Assembly (NCBI GenBank): GCA_034769895.1 | Contig: JAWRYS010001512.1 | Location: 124,001-188,000, forward strand | Source of the DNA: Magicicada septendecula | Taxonomy: Eukaryota > Arthropoda > Insecta > Hemiptera > Cicadidae | Direction: 5' to 3' | Length of the DNA stretch: 64,000 nucleotides | Part shown: positions 34,810 to 44,507 of the stretch, one piece after another | Numbering within the stretch: the stretch's first letter is position 1 | Layout: every line of letters starts with the position of its first letter | Notes under the pieces: model-generated | The model's database searches: none | What the model was told of the DNA's origin: nothing | Seen by the model: only the letters and a program-made list of their open reading frames with translations | Translations under genes and position numbers: made by a program

Positions 34810-36418
34810 TTAGGGGAAGTAGAGGAAAGAGGGCAGCTAATGATTGGAACACCAGGGCAAGCACAGTGGTCGTGTCGCGAGCAGTCCTGATGGATGCAAC
34901 AAGATTATCTGCCCAGGCAGTCAGGGGATCCGCCGAAGCCCGGGAAGATTCCCGGGATTCAGGAGGACAAGCCTGACTGGCCTCGACAGGGGTAGCAGAT
35001 GGCGCTGGGCTGGTGGACTGAGCTGTAGACTGCTCGCTGGGAGGTTGAGGTCGATGACTGGGGGCGGGTCGAGCCCACGGAGAGGGTACAGGTGGAACCT
35101 GTGACGATGTAGGTCGGCCGGCGGAGTTCCGGCGACGACGAGAGCGCTTAGATTTGCCCGATCGGGCTGGAGGCGGGGCTGATTTAGCGGCCATGGCCGC
35201 GTAGGAAGGTGCGGGCGCTCCGGTAGGCGCCGGGATTGAGGCCGCTGCAGGCGGCGCCGAAGCGACGACTGCAGGCGAGACAGCGGCACCGGAAGCAACC
35301 GGAGTTGCTGCCGGGACCTGGGCAGATGAACCGGTGAGAGGCGGGAAAGCCGCTCGCCGGTTAGGGCCAGGACCAGCTACACGGCCTGCCTGCGCGCCAG
35401 GGCGCACAGGAGGTCGCTGCGGTTTCATGGCAGCGATAAAGTTAGGGCAGCCTCGGTAATTAGCCGGATGGGCTCCTTTGCAGTTACAGCATTTAGCTGT
35501 GTACCCCGTCGTAGGCTTATCACAGCCACGATGAGGTTCAGCACAACGCACGCAACGCGGGGGCTGATGACAAAAAAGACTGCTGTGGCCGAACCTCTGG
35601 CAGTTAAAACACTGCGAGGGGCCGGGCCGCGGGTCAAATGTGCGGACTTGCACCCGTAGGTGCAGAAGATTCTGGAGAGTGTAAATCTCCTCGAAGGGGC
35701 CTACTTTCAGTAATTTACAAAGAAAGCTGTTGACAGGACGGCGGTCATCTCCTTTGCCAACATGCAGGACGCTTACCGCGGTCGGCGCATAGCCGAGCGC
35801 AACAAGTTCCTGCCTGATGGCATCAGGGTCGGTAAAGGATGGAATTCCCGACAGAACGACCTTGATTTCACGCTCTGACGGGAGGGCAAATGTATGAAAG
35901 GAAATCTTACGCTCTGTCAGGAATGACTGAACAGAGCGGAAGTCCGGGATCGTAGCGGTCGCCAGCTTTAGCGAGGGGCCGTGGCACCTCGCCTCGACCT
36001 TGACCGAAGGGAGAGCTCGGGATAAAGAACGTAAAAGTTCAGAATAATTCCTATTATCCGGAATTACAATAGGAGGAATGCGAGGAGGAGACACAGTTTG
36101 GGTGGTAGCTGGATACTCACGTTGCACGCGCTGAGTGCCGCTGTTACCATGATTAGATGGCAGATCTGCAGCTGAGGCGGGCGGCGGAGTTTGGGCCAGT
36201 TTTCGCTTGCGTTTGGCAGATTTGCCCTCCACAAGCGAGAACTGTCCGTCCCCCGACCCAACACTGCACATTTCTACCGCACTAAGATCACTTTCACTAT
36301 CACTTTCACTGTCGTGAGGAAGTGGAGTGGTACGGAAGCCGGTTGAGCATGTTTCCATTAAGGAAACAAGCGGCGCCGGCAGAGGATTCGGTGGCGTATT
36401 CGACGCCATTTCGGACAA
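34802..36418 (-). CDS. LINE ORF1: RNA-binding Gag-like protein
   Basis: A 538-residue intact frame. The N-terminal 120 residues are Ser/Pro/Asp-rich. About residues 125-260 look like the RRM-like plus PRE_C2HC region of jockey-clade ORF1 proteins. From about residue 268 come three Cys/His zinc knuckles (CFNCQRFGHSSLFC, CVRCAEPHRGC, CCNCKGAHPANYRGC). The C-terminus is Pro/Ala/Arg/Ser-rich with a KSKRSRRRR stretch. It packages the LINE RNA into particles. The start at 36418 is the first ATG of the long frame; an in-frame ATG lies three codons later. Confidence 0.9.
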   Translation of the reverse strand: MSEMASNTPPNPLPAPLVSLMETCSTGFRTTPLPHDSESDSESDLSAVEMCSVGSGDGQFSLVEGKSAKRKRKLAQTPPPASAADLPSNHGNSGTQRVQREYPATTQTVSPPRIPPIVIPDNRNYSELLRSLSRALPSVKVEARCHGPSLKLATATIPDFRSVQSFLTERKISFHTFALPSEREIKVVLSGIPSFTDPDAIRQELVALGYAPTAVSVLHVGKGDDRRPVNSFLCKLLKVGPFEEIYTLQNLLHLRVQVRTFDPRPGPSQCFNCQRFGHSSLFCHQPPRCVRCAEPHRGCDKPTTGYTAKCCNCKGAHPANYRGCPNFIAAMKPQRPPVRPGAQAGRVAGPGPNRRAAFPPLTGSSAQVPAATPVASGAAVSPAVVASAPPAAASIPAPTGAPAPSYAAMAAKSAPPPARSGKSKRSRRRRNSAGRPTSSQVPPVPSPWARPAPSHRPQPPSEQSTAQSTSPAPSATPVEASQACPPESRESSRASADPLTAWADNLVASIRTARDTTTVLALVFQSLAALFPLLPLNG

Positions 36419-36687
36419 GCCGAAATGAACGTCTACGCAGGTCTAGGATTGAGGGATCACCAGACACTGAAAACTATTCACAGGCACAATTGAACTCGAA
36501 ACAGACCGCACAGCACTCGGATACAAAAACACTCCCGCACTAGCTAAATAAAAACTGTTTTGCACTGTTGATGCGATGAATTCGATGTAGTGAATGATGC
36601 TGAAGAGAATGGTGATGTTGATAATGTTGCAATAACAATATTTCCGCAGAAATTAAGAAAATTCTGCAGAGCAGAAACAGACACAGC

Positions 36688-37264
36688 CTACCCGGGCAAA
36701 TGCTCTAGGTAGACTCCCTTCGCAGAGCTTACTGCCCCTCCGCATTTGAAGGACAGTCCTCGAACGGTTGTTTTGGTTTTAGCTTCCTCACGTGTGTCAT
36801 CAGCAGTTTCAAGCTGGTCATAGCCATGTTTGTCACCAGAAATAGGCCTGATATGAGGAAAACCAGCGATTTCCTGCATCTCAAAATCTTCTGGGTTTGC
36901 TGTCAGATGGCTGGAGAACTCAACACTGTTCGACGGTACTGTTACTTCGTGAATGCATCGTGAAGTGCTGGATGCTCCTGAGAATGATTGTTTCCATTCA
37001 TACGAGAGGAACTGGCCTTATTTTCAGTCTTGTTCAGTGTTTTTGAGTTGGTCGTCGTTGATGTCTTTTTATTCACTACTTTGGGACAGTTCGTTGGATA
37101 TCGTTGGGCAATCGATGGTTGGTGAGTTCCAATCTTGTGGTACTTGCAATTATACGAGCAAGAGAAGCAACTGAGCTTGTTCATATAAAGTTGGGAATCA
37201 CCTTTCTTCCATGCAATTTGGTGGACCTCCATGGTGCTTTTAAACTTTGAAAGACCTACAAAAT
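36688..37264 (-). pseudogene. Transposase C-terminal fragment of the nested DNA transposon
   Basis: Minus-strand frames (36942-37232, then 36688-36879 after a frame break) include MEVHQIAWKKGDSQLYMNKL followed by SCFSCSYNC, a cysteine cluster. I have a vague impression of the C-terminus of arthropod DNA transposases, but cannot name the family. The catalytic core is absent, so the element is a deletion derivative. The LINE separates this from the finger fragment at 31498-31626. Confidence 0.4.
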
Positions 37265-37487
37265 CTTGAAGTTGGGAAGATCGTGCCTGGACAGGACAGG
37301 GCCATGAAAAATCGACGGATTTAACAAATTTTCTACACGAAAGAAATATTTGACCGCCAATAGAAAAATTTCACTTTTAGATACAGTTTCGTACTGCAAT
37401 TTAAAAATTTGCCCAGCTCCAAAATCATAAATGGGACGCCACAAATGGTCTGGACATCACTTCTGCCCCTTTCTGTGAGAATGACCC

Positions 37488-37491
37488 GCTT
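37488..37491. other. Target-site duplication GCTT (right)
   Basis: Partner of 31067-31070. The two PLE halves join in frame across a single copy. Confidence 0.75.
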
Positions 37492-37960
37492 TGTGTATGT
37501 GTTTGGATAGTGTGTGTTCTGTTTTGTTAGTAGTTTTGTAAGCGATTCTGTATCCTGATTTTTTGAATTTGTGGGCTATTTTTTCAGTTTGTTTGTTGAT
37601 GTATGTTAGTGTTATGAATTTGTTGTTTTCTGTCTTCGTCTGTTGTTTGTTTTGTGTAGGTGTTTATTGACTATTGTTCTGTCGTATCCGTTGGATTCTG
37701 CTAGATATTTTATCATGTTTAGTTCGTCTTTGTAGTCATTTTCATCTAGGGGGATGTTGTTAAGTCTATGTATCATGGTTCTGAAGGCAGCCAGTTTGTG
37801 TTGTATTGGGTGATTGGAGGAGTTGTGTATTAGTGTGTCAGTTGTAGTCGGTTTTCTGTATATATACTGAATTTGTGCCTGTGTTCAAATTTTGTGATGG
37901 ATAGGTCTAAGAAGTTTATGCTATTGTTGTGTTCGTATTCGGCAGTAGGCCTAAAGGTTA
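37492..37960 (-). pseudogene. PLE reverse transcriptase C-terminal part (copy 2)
   Basis: Minus-strand reading, across several frames and stops, gives INFLDLSITKFEHRHKFSIY, a TDTLIHNSSNHP block and AYKTTNKTEHTLSKH. These match the Penelope-like reverse transcriptase thumb and linker. It joins in frame to 30733-31066 when the insertion is removed. Upstream it is cut by the LTR-like remnant (38030-39394); the RT core is at 39935-40195. Confidence 0.75.
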
Positions 37961-38029
37961 TGTTTTTATGTATTTTGTTTATGTATTACAACGATATGTA
38001 TATACAAATTTATATGTAATTTAATATGT

Positions 38030-39394
38030 ATAGCCCCACGTTCTTTGGGAGCCATTTTTATACAACAAATTTATTATATAATTTAAATTTGTGGAGCCCC
38101 ACGTTCTTTGGGAGCCATTTTTATACAATGATACAATGTTATTAAATGTAAGCGTGTCGTGCCACACGTCAAGGGCGACAAAATATGTGTCAAGTTATAT
38201 ATTCTGTGCAATTTAATTGGTACATTAATTGAACTCATACACTTTATATAACATTACTAACAACATGTACGTGTATTTGGGGTTCAGGTGTAAATATAAT
38301 AAGAGTATTTTTATTATCAATATTAAAAACTCATATTTATTATTTTTTCATTATTAAAATTATTCATAAACATCATTAATTTGTCGGTCACGATATTGCT
38401 CATTATTTAATGTTTATATCTTACGATATGCAATATTACACATATTTAAAAATTCATATATCTAAACATGTTAAATAATTTTTATTAATTTATTATAAAA
38501 TTAAAATATTCTTATATTGAAATAAATTGTCTTATCTCAGATCTGACCTCTACTCGCTCAGTCTATACCAATGTTTTGACTTCAATTTAACTTTATATTA
38601 ATTTCTTGTAGACTGGCTTTTGTTTTAATATTCAACTTTAAATTAATCTTTCTATACTTCAAATATCTAATTACTTTACTATTTATTTTGATAATAAACT
38701 CTAATCTCTTTACTTTAAATTCTCTTTCATTTATTACTGCTTTTATGTATATGTGATCGCTCATTCTTACGACTAAACATTTATTTACATTTTAACATAT
38801 TATTACTAAATATAAACTTTCTTTGTTTCAATTTACTGTCTTTTGAAATCATCTTTATGAGCTCTTTTGTTTTTATAAATCATTTAAAATGCATTAAGCA
38901 TGTCACCTCGATTTCTGATGATCTTACAACTGTTGTCCGGGGTCCAGCATTGTCTAGAGTTAATTTCCCATTCCTCTTGTCCTGGCGTGGTCCTGGATAC
39001 GTCTAGATGTCCAGCGTTGATCTACGGCAGCTTCCCTGGATACGTCTAGATGTCCAGCGTCGATCTACGGCAGCTTCCCTGGATACATCTAGATGTCCAG
39101 CATCGATCCACAGCATATTTCCTGGATATACTCTTGATAGACTAACTATTGCTGTATTTACTTTTCCCGTAATATTGTCGTGACTTAAATAAACGTCATT
39201 TCGTTTGTTACTGCGACTTGTAATAGGATAAAAAATATAAACTGTTTTGCCGACGGACAGCATGTCCGGCTGCAACTGAGTCTTGAAATGAAGAGAAGAG
39301 TTTTTGGTCGAACCCTTAATTTATACCCTCTCGAGATTCCGCGCTGGTCGGCTCCAAAATCGTCCTGTCGATACCTGCGTATCTCGTGACAGCC
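38030..39394 (-). repeat. LTR-like remnant inserted in the PLE
   Basis: On the minus strand it starts TGTCACGAGATACGC (39394), directly preceded by a purine-rich GGTAGTGGGGGC, as at a polypurine tract/LTR border. It has a TATAAATT box near 39331, 43-bp tandem repeats, and about 1.25 kb later a primer-binding-like TGGCTCCCAAAGAACGTGGG. That site occurs twice (about 38030-38064 and 38093-38127). No Gag or Pol is attached. A solo or rearranged LTR splitting the PLE reverse transcriptase is the best reading. Confidence 0.45.
38992..39120. repeat. 43-bp tandem repeat, three units
   Basis: Units start at 38992, 39035 and 39078 with CCTGGATACRTCTAGATGTC, and a fourth partial unit starts at 39121. 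The first two units are nearly identical and the third has more changes. The array lies downstream of the TATA box of the LTR-like remnant when read on the minus strand. Confidence 0.9.
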
Positions 39395-39864
39395 CCCACT
39401 ACCGAACCTTTTCATCTATTTGCACTTATTAGCAAATAGCAATGTTTTGCACGGAATTGAGATAGCACAAATCGTAGCTACTTTGATTAATCACTCACTA
39501 TATTAATTTGAGCGTCTTAGGGTAATTGGCGTATTTTTTAGCACGTTTATTTTGCACTGTCTTCGCATAACGTGTTCTATTAACGTCATCTTTTCACTGG
39601 GGATAACTATAATTTTTACCCACACTTTGGTGCCTTTGGTTTGATCATACATTAATTAGTTTTCTCACAGTGAATTAAAACAATTATTTTATTAATTACT
39701 TGGGGTGGGTTGCTGAGTTTCCTGTCTATGCCTGATTCACTCACACACACAAGATACATGTGTAACACACATACAATTGAGCAGGTGTTCACTGCGTGTC
39801 GGAACAGGTTAATTGCTACCCTAATCCAGCAATGAAATATTTCTGCAATCTCAGACTTGTCCAT

Positions 39865-40195
39865 TTACCCGTAACTTATACAAATTATACAAAATTTACA
39901 TTTATTTAAATTAATGCCTAATACAGCTATGGCTGTATCGTTGCAGTATGTTAGTAACTGTTCACATTGTCTTTTGTTTCCCCTGTATTGTATTAGAATG
40001 TCATCAACGTATCTGTGCCAATATAGTATTTTATGTGAGTGTCTGTCATTGTTTGTGAGGATTTTTGTTGTTTCTAAGTGTTGAAGGAAGGCTTCTGCTA
40101 GAATGCTGGATATGGGTGAGCCCATGGGTAGACCATCATTCTGTGTATAAAATTTATTGTTATATGTGAAGTAGTTTTGTTTTGTGACAATGTTC
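39865..40195 (-). pseudogene. PLE reverse transcriptase core fragment
   Basis: The minus frame has NYFTYNNKFYTQNDGLPMGS (RT block with GLPMGSPIS) and ILYWHRYVDDILIQY with the catalytic YVDD. This is the palm of a Penelope-like reverse transcriptase. Similarity ends near 39935, where the LTR-like insertion begins. The last ~20 residues are read-through. On the other side, at about 40195, it meets a plus-strand PLE end head to head. Confidence 0.8.
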
Positions 40196-40556
40196 ATTGA
40201 AGTAAACCACACATACAAAAACATCAACATAACATGGACATTCTACACGTACACACAAAAGGCCGAAAACTAGACACTCTAGAACAATTGGAAATATACA
40301 AACACACGAAAACAAATAAAAACGACATCTTAAACGAACAGACACAATTCAAATCACACGCATTATTCGAACATATCACACCCCACATACACAATATCGA
40401 TCTTTCGAAACTCGATACCGTCGCCAACAACAAGAAGGACAGTGCTACCAGCGGCAGCCTCTGAAGAAACTTTTCAAAAGGCGAAAACCGGTTCAGGTTA
40501 TAAGGTAAAACTTTACGTTTTTACCCATAAAAAACTTTGTGTTCCGAGTCGTTAGT
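40196..40556 (+). mobile_element. Penelope-like element 3' end in plus orientation (copy 3)
   Basis: The plus-strand frame 40234-40464 carries the GIY-YIG tail (RKLDTLEQLEIYKHTKTNKN), followed by the non-coding tail with CTGAAGAAAC...GCGAAAACCGG and ends GTCGTTAGTGAAA. It points away from the adjoining minus-strand PLE fragment, giving a head-to-head arrangement. Such inverted end copies are known in Penelope-like elements. Confidence 0.78.
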
Positions 40557-40783
40557 GAAAAAAGTCGGCGGGGGTTGTGTCGGAGCCACGGCCGCAAATC
40601 TTCAGAGCGTAGAATACGTCTGTGCTTTAGGGTTGCTAATGTGTTATGAATAAAAAATTACAAAATACGGTATATCAATACAATCGCATAGTAAAAACAT
40701 TAAAAACTGCAGAAACGGATAAAGGTATAGTTCCGATGCCGCTAAATATCATTTGTTTATTTACTTTTTACTATGGTAATTAA

Positions 40784-40950
40784 TATAGATTATTAAACTT
40801 TCACTTGTGAAACTGACTTTGTTTCCTCCAGTACGCGTTTCGGCGTGATGTGCGCCTTCATCAGCCGTGTGAGTCTCACAGCTGATGAAGGCGCACATCA
40901 CGCCGAAACGCGTACGGGGGGAAACAGTGAAAGTTTAATAATCTATATAT
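40784..40950. repeat. Imperfect hairpin with two hammerhead-like cores
   Basis: Two inverted arms. On the plus strand the right arm reads CTGATGA (40881-40887), a GGCG...CGCC stem, GAAA (40904-40907) and ACGCGT (40907-40912). The left arm carries the same on the minus strand. CUGAUGA, helix II, then GAAA is the hammerhead catalytic core order. A self-complementary ACGCGU helix III is the short type described for Penelope-like elements. One unpaired A precedes helix II. Confidence 0.55.
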
Positions 40951-41135
40951 TAATTTAGTGCTGTGAAAAAAGAAGATGAACTATCAAAACAACTATGGTA
41001 ATTAATTCTGGTCTCCATGGTGTTGCAACGGCATCACTTTAACAGCCACTATCTTTACGTCCATCTGGAACCACAGTCTGTCACACCCGTGTCCAAATTC
41101 ATTATTAAAGAATGTTTTGTGGATGTTCTTTGTAG

Positions 41136-41354
41136 CTAACTATCACGTTTTGCTGAATTCGATCGGCTGATACACTCGACTTCAGTATTTATTTCCTTGT
41201 CTTTTAAGCGTTGTTGGTAAATCCTCTGACGTTCGGCATGGGTCATTTTGGGTTTTTTGAATTCCCCATGATTTTCTCTACTCTCCTGTATGCGTTTACG
41301 ATACTTTTGAGCACGTTTAGCATCCATATACCGCGACATTTTGTCCGAACACAC
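41136..41354 (-). pseudogene. Helentron-type protein, N-terminal fragment
   Basis: A 72-residue basic frame with MSRYMDAKRAQKYRKRI and EFKKPKMTHAERQRIYQQRL. It closely resembles the start of the Helentron protein at 48081-48632 (MSRKYARNYRKRKSEESSHQ...EFKKPKKSSAEQ). The rest of the protein is absent. The function of this basic region is not known to me. Confidence 0.6.
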
Positions 41355-42485
41355 GATTTTTACAACTTGAATTACGATTATTCAAACCTCTTAATAATAT
41401 CACCGCTACTACGGTACACTATGTAGATAGTACTCGATGAGACAATTTTAACGACACCTCACTTAACGTTCTATCGCATCGGAAACCGGAGAAATACTAA
41501 TTTTAGTGCGCGCCGAGCGGCGCAAAACATTTCTATTAACCCCCCGCGCTGGATGATGCAATTGCCCGCTTATATTGTGCTATTTATTATCTTTGTTCCT
41601 TTATCTGTCGAATTGTACCTCATATAAGCGTGAATCTGTTGTCGTTTAGATAATATTTCAATTTCAAACGTGACGTGGAAACATAACGCTCAATTTTCTG
41701 GTTGGGGGTGCTTATTGCTGGCCTGAAAGGTAAGACGTATTCTACGTCAATAATTATATTTAATTGTTTAGTTCCTTGTTCAAAATTATTCGTTTAGGAA
41801 TCTACGTTTCAAGAAGTAATCTAAATAGTCATGCACAGTCAAAATCTAATCTAAAAAACTATGCACAGTACAAAATCCAAGAATAAAAATCTATATACAA
41901 AGTTGTAAAATGATTTAAACCCATTTCGTTTAGAAACATAAGAAAATAGATTCGCGAAATATTAAAAATACGTCAAAAGTAAAAAAGTGTTTTATCGTTT
42001 TCCTGGACTGTCTTTTGTACTTAAAAAAGATGACTTGTACAGGGGAAGATGTACGATAACCCTAACTCAAATAGAATCTGAATATTCACTAAGTAGTAGC
42101 AGTCCGTAGAAAGTTTCTTTGTTTTAATTCACAAACTGTTTATACAGTGTTACGTTTTTTGTATAATTTAAGGATTTGAAATGTAAGTTTATTAAATCAG
42201 CGGCAAATGTGTACGATAAATAATAAGCTCGATAAGTATAATCGATGTACCATAGAGGTAAACTTCATTCTTCGCGAAGCTGACACTAGAGCTCTATAAT
42301 AGATCCTTACTGACACTAGCCTCCAGTAGAGGTGGGCTAAACTGTTATTTTAAAATACTAGGTATGAAAATATCGTTCCAAAAAAAAATAACAGGTACAA
42401 ATACCTGTTATTATATACTATATATACATAACCTATATTATCCTTTGTAAGTAACTCGTTTTGAGGTTCCTGCAGGTCTCCTATG

Positions 42486-42589
42486 TAATATCTTCAAATA
42501 AATACACTGCAAGTAGGTTTATTTTCACCTAGGTAAACCTATTAATATATTAATAAACCTACTTGCTGTGTATTTATTTGAAGATATTA
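42486..42589. repeat. Hairpin inside the left hAT end
   Basis: Arms of ~36 bases (TAATATCTTCAAATAAATAC... at 42486-42521 and its near-complement at 42552-42589) with one visible mismatch and a ~30-base AT-rich loop. Possibly a subterminal hAT structure or a tiny nested fold-back element. Confidence 0.7.
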
Positions 42590-43013
42590 TATAACCTATA
42601 CTATATAATTTGTTATAAGAAATAAATTGAAACTAAAAGTATGAACAGTGTTACTTTACACTGTGACTTTATTAAACTATTACTGTTTAAATAAAAATAA
42701 GAAACAAGAGAATTTATAGGCCTATCTCCCTTTGGGAATACCAATTTAAGTTTTCACTAGTAGTAAACAAACTAACATTGGTTAGACAAATCAGTTGCGA
42801 AACTCGGGGCAATTAAATAATTTAAAGTAGGCCTACACGTAATACCACAAAAAATGTGAAAAAAACCGAAAGGCGTAGTCAAGGTCCGCGCCGTAGATTT
42901 TCCGTGAAAACGTCGGGATAAAATCATAAGTGTTTCGTATTAATATGTAATTTAATTATCAATCTCTTTAATACAATGGTTATACAGAGTAGTATGGTTA
43001 CAGAATAGATAAA

Positions 43014-44507
43014 TCACAAGTTTATTGCATGTAGCAAGGGTCTGTGGTAGCTAAAGTAACACACGTACACCTCACACTGTATCGAATTCAAGGGTCTAGT
43101 GAAAGTCATATCGATGTTGGTGTTGCCGAGTGTTGTAGAGGCGGGAATCGTCACGGGCATCATACCAAATTGCGCGAGCATGAAGTCATTCAGCACTGTC
43201 TTATCGCTGTCGGCATTAATATTAAAGTCTCCTGTGAGAATGAGGGGTACATGCGTCAAGTCTTCCAATGTCGGTATAATATTATGAATACTGACCGAGT
43301 ATCGAGCCAGCGACGAAAGGGTTAGCATCTGTATATCTTGTATTCGCGTGCCAGGGTGAACGTAGATCGATGCAAGCAGGAATTTCAGTTCTTCGCCCAG
43401 GGTCACGTTGATCATGCAGATATCGCCGACATGTGGCTCTATCAGTCGAACGCCCAATGCGAGTGCTGACCTGGCACATCTATGCACGATTGGACTGTCG
43501 GTCACAGATTCGGCATTTCTATAGATAGCAACGCCACCAGCAGATCGTTTGCCACCACCGCGCTGATTGACCGATGTGCTGTCGCCAACCAGGAATTCGA
43601 AGCCTAAAATCGGCACAGCGTTGCATTTATCATCCATCCAGGTCTCCGAGAGCGCGAGATAGTCCGAATGGCGCATTATTTGGTCCGTAGCTATATCTGT
43701 CGAATGAGCGACTAAACTCTGACAGTTGTGAGCGGCCACTATTATACGTACACGTGCGTCACTCGCCTCACAATTGTTGCTCGGCGACGCACCGAGAAAT
43801 TTGCGCAGCTGTAAAGTTATTGTTGGTAGACGATGTTGATCTAAACGAGTATATTCTTGTCGAATTTCGCGAGATATTTGACTGCCGTCCTCCTTTAAGC
43901 CATGATAGAACCGATGATCGCCACGCTTGTTCAGTAAGTATAACCCTTCTATTGAGGTAACACGACTCAGCGCTACGTACACTAGTTGAGTTTCTTGCTT
44001 TGAATCGTACTCTACCACTACTTGATCAAATGTCGCGCCTTGAGATTTATGAATAGTGAGAGCACAGGCTGGAGAAACTGGAAACTGCGTTCGCTTACAC
44101 TTCGGTTTGCCGCGCCCAATAGATATGTTTGCGGTGGGTTTTTCAATGGGAGTCCAGCAGAGCTGTAGCACATCGAGCCTTGATTGCACGTATGGTTTCG
44201 CTTTCAGACGCGCCAGTCGTCCTATATTTTTGTTATCGAATTCGAACCAGAGCCGACCTATTCCTTGCTATGCAGCACTGTCGTCTCTCTGCACGCTGGT
44301 GCCCTCACTTAAGTCCTGTTCTATGTACCGAAGTATTCCGATGGCGCCGTTTACTAGTCCATCTTCAACGTTTAGATTGATTGTAATCATGTAAGGATGA
44401 CCAACCCCTAATCGCAGCACATACGGCATACCTCCGCTCGCCGTCGTGTTCATCTTGTGCATAGCGAGTGGACAATTCCGTGGTATTGCGGTAGCCGCTG
44501 TACACAT
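43014..44507 (-). pseudogene. Helentron helicase C-terminus fused to an endonuclease-like domain
   Basis: Two pieces of one frame (44268-44507 and 43014-44189, a stop between them). The first has GMPYVLRLGVGHPYMITINL, the helicase region before the last motifs. The second starts with ALTIHKSQGATFDQVVVEYD and YVALSRVTSIEGLY (helicase motifs V/VI). From about residue 145 it becomes an exonuclease-endonuclease-phosphatase fold: HNCQSLVAHS, LALSETWMDD, GGVAIY, LILTGDFNIN, then a decayed SDH-type end. This fusion is the Helentron hallmark. Confidence 0.82.

Larger units (their letters stand above)
31850..36600 (-). mobile_element. Jockey-clade non-LTR retrotransposon (LINE), apparently intact
   Basis: Two long open frames on the minus strand overlap by 8 bases (ATGGCTAA at 34802-34809): ORF1 with zinc knuckles and ORF2 with endonuclease plus reverse transcriptase. 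Both are open from start to stop. The region is markedly more GC-rich than its surroundings, showing a recent arrival or different mutational history. A 5' untranslated region of ~200 bases precedes ORF1. The element sits inside the DNA transposon 31071-37487 and is thus the youngest layer of this nest. Confidence 0.88.
31071..37487 (-). mobile_element. DNA transposon with 25-bp inverted repeats, itself carrying a LINE
   Basis: Perfect 25-bp terminal inverted repeats (31071-31095 and 37463-37487) start GGGTCATTCTCACAGAAAGG. The host PLE sequence is duplicated by four bases, GCTT (31067-31070 and 37488-37491). Removing one GCTT and the insert rejoins the PLE reading frame, which proves an insertion. 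CAGGGCCATGA-type words recur near both ends. About 1.6 kb is transposon sequence; the rest is a nested LINE. A 4-bp duplication fits Sola-like and some other superfamilies. I cannot assign it with certainty. Confidence 0.85.
40608..41746 (-). mobile_element. Possible Helentron-type deletion derivative
   Basis: A 14-bp inverted pair, CGTAGAATACGTCT (40608-40621) and its complement (41733-41746), flanks 1.1 kb. That interval contains a minus-strand fragment of a Helentron-type protein N-terminus (41136-41354). Non-autonomous Helentrons keep terminal or subterminal inverted repeats and lose the Rep-helicase. The interval also contains the hairpin at 40784-40950, which may be a later insertion. 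Boundaries are inferred. Confidence 0.4.

Noticed and set aside
37488..37491. Classifying the 31071-37487 transposon as Sola or Chapaev from its 4-bp duplication
   Set aside because: Several superfamilies make 4-bp duplications, the ends do not start with CAC as in Chapaev, and the catalytic core is missing.
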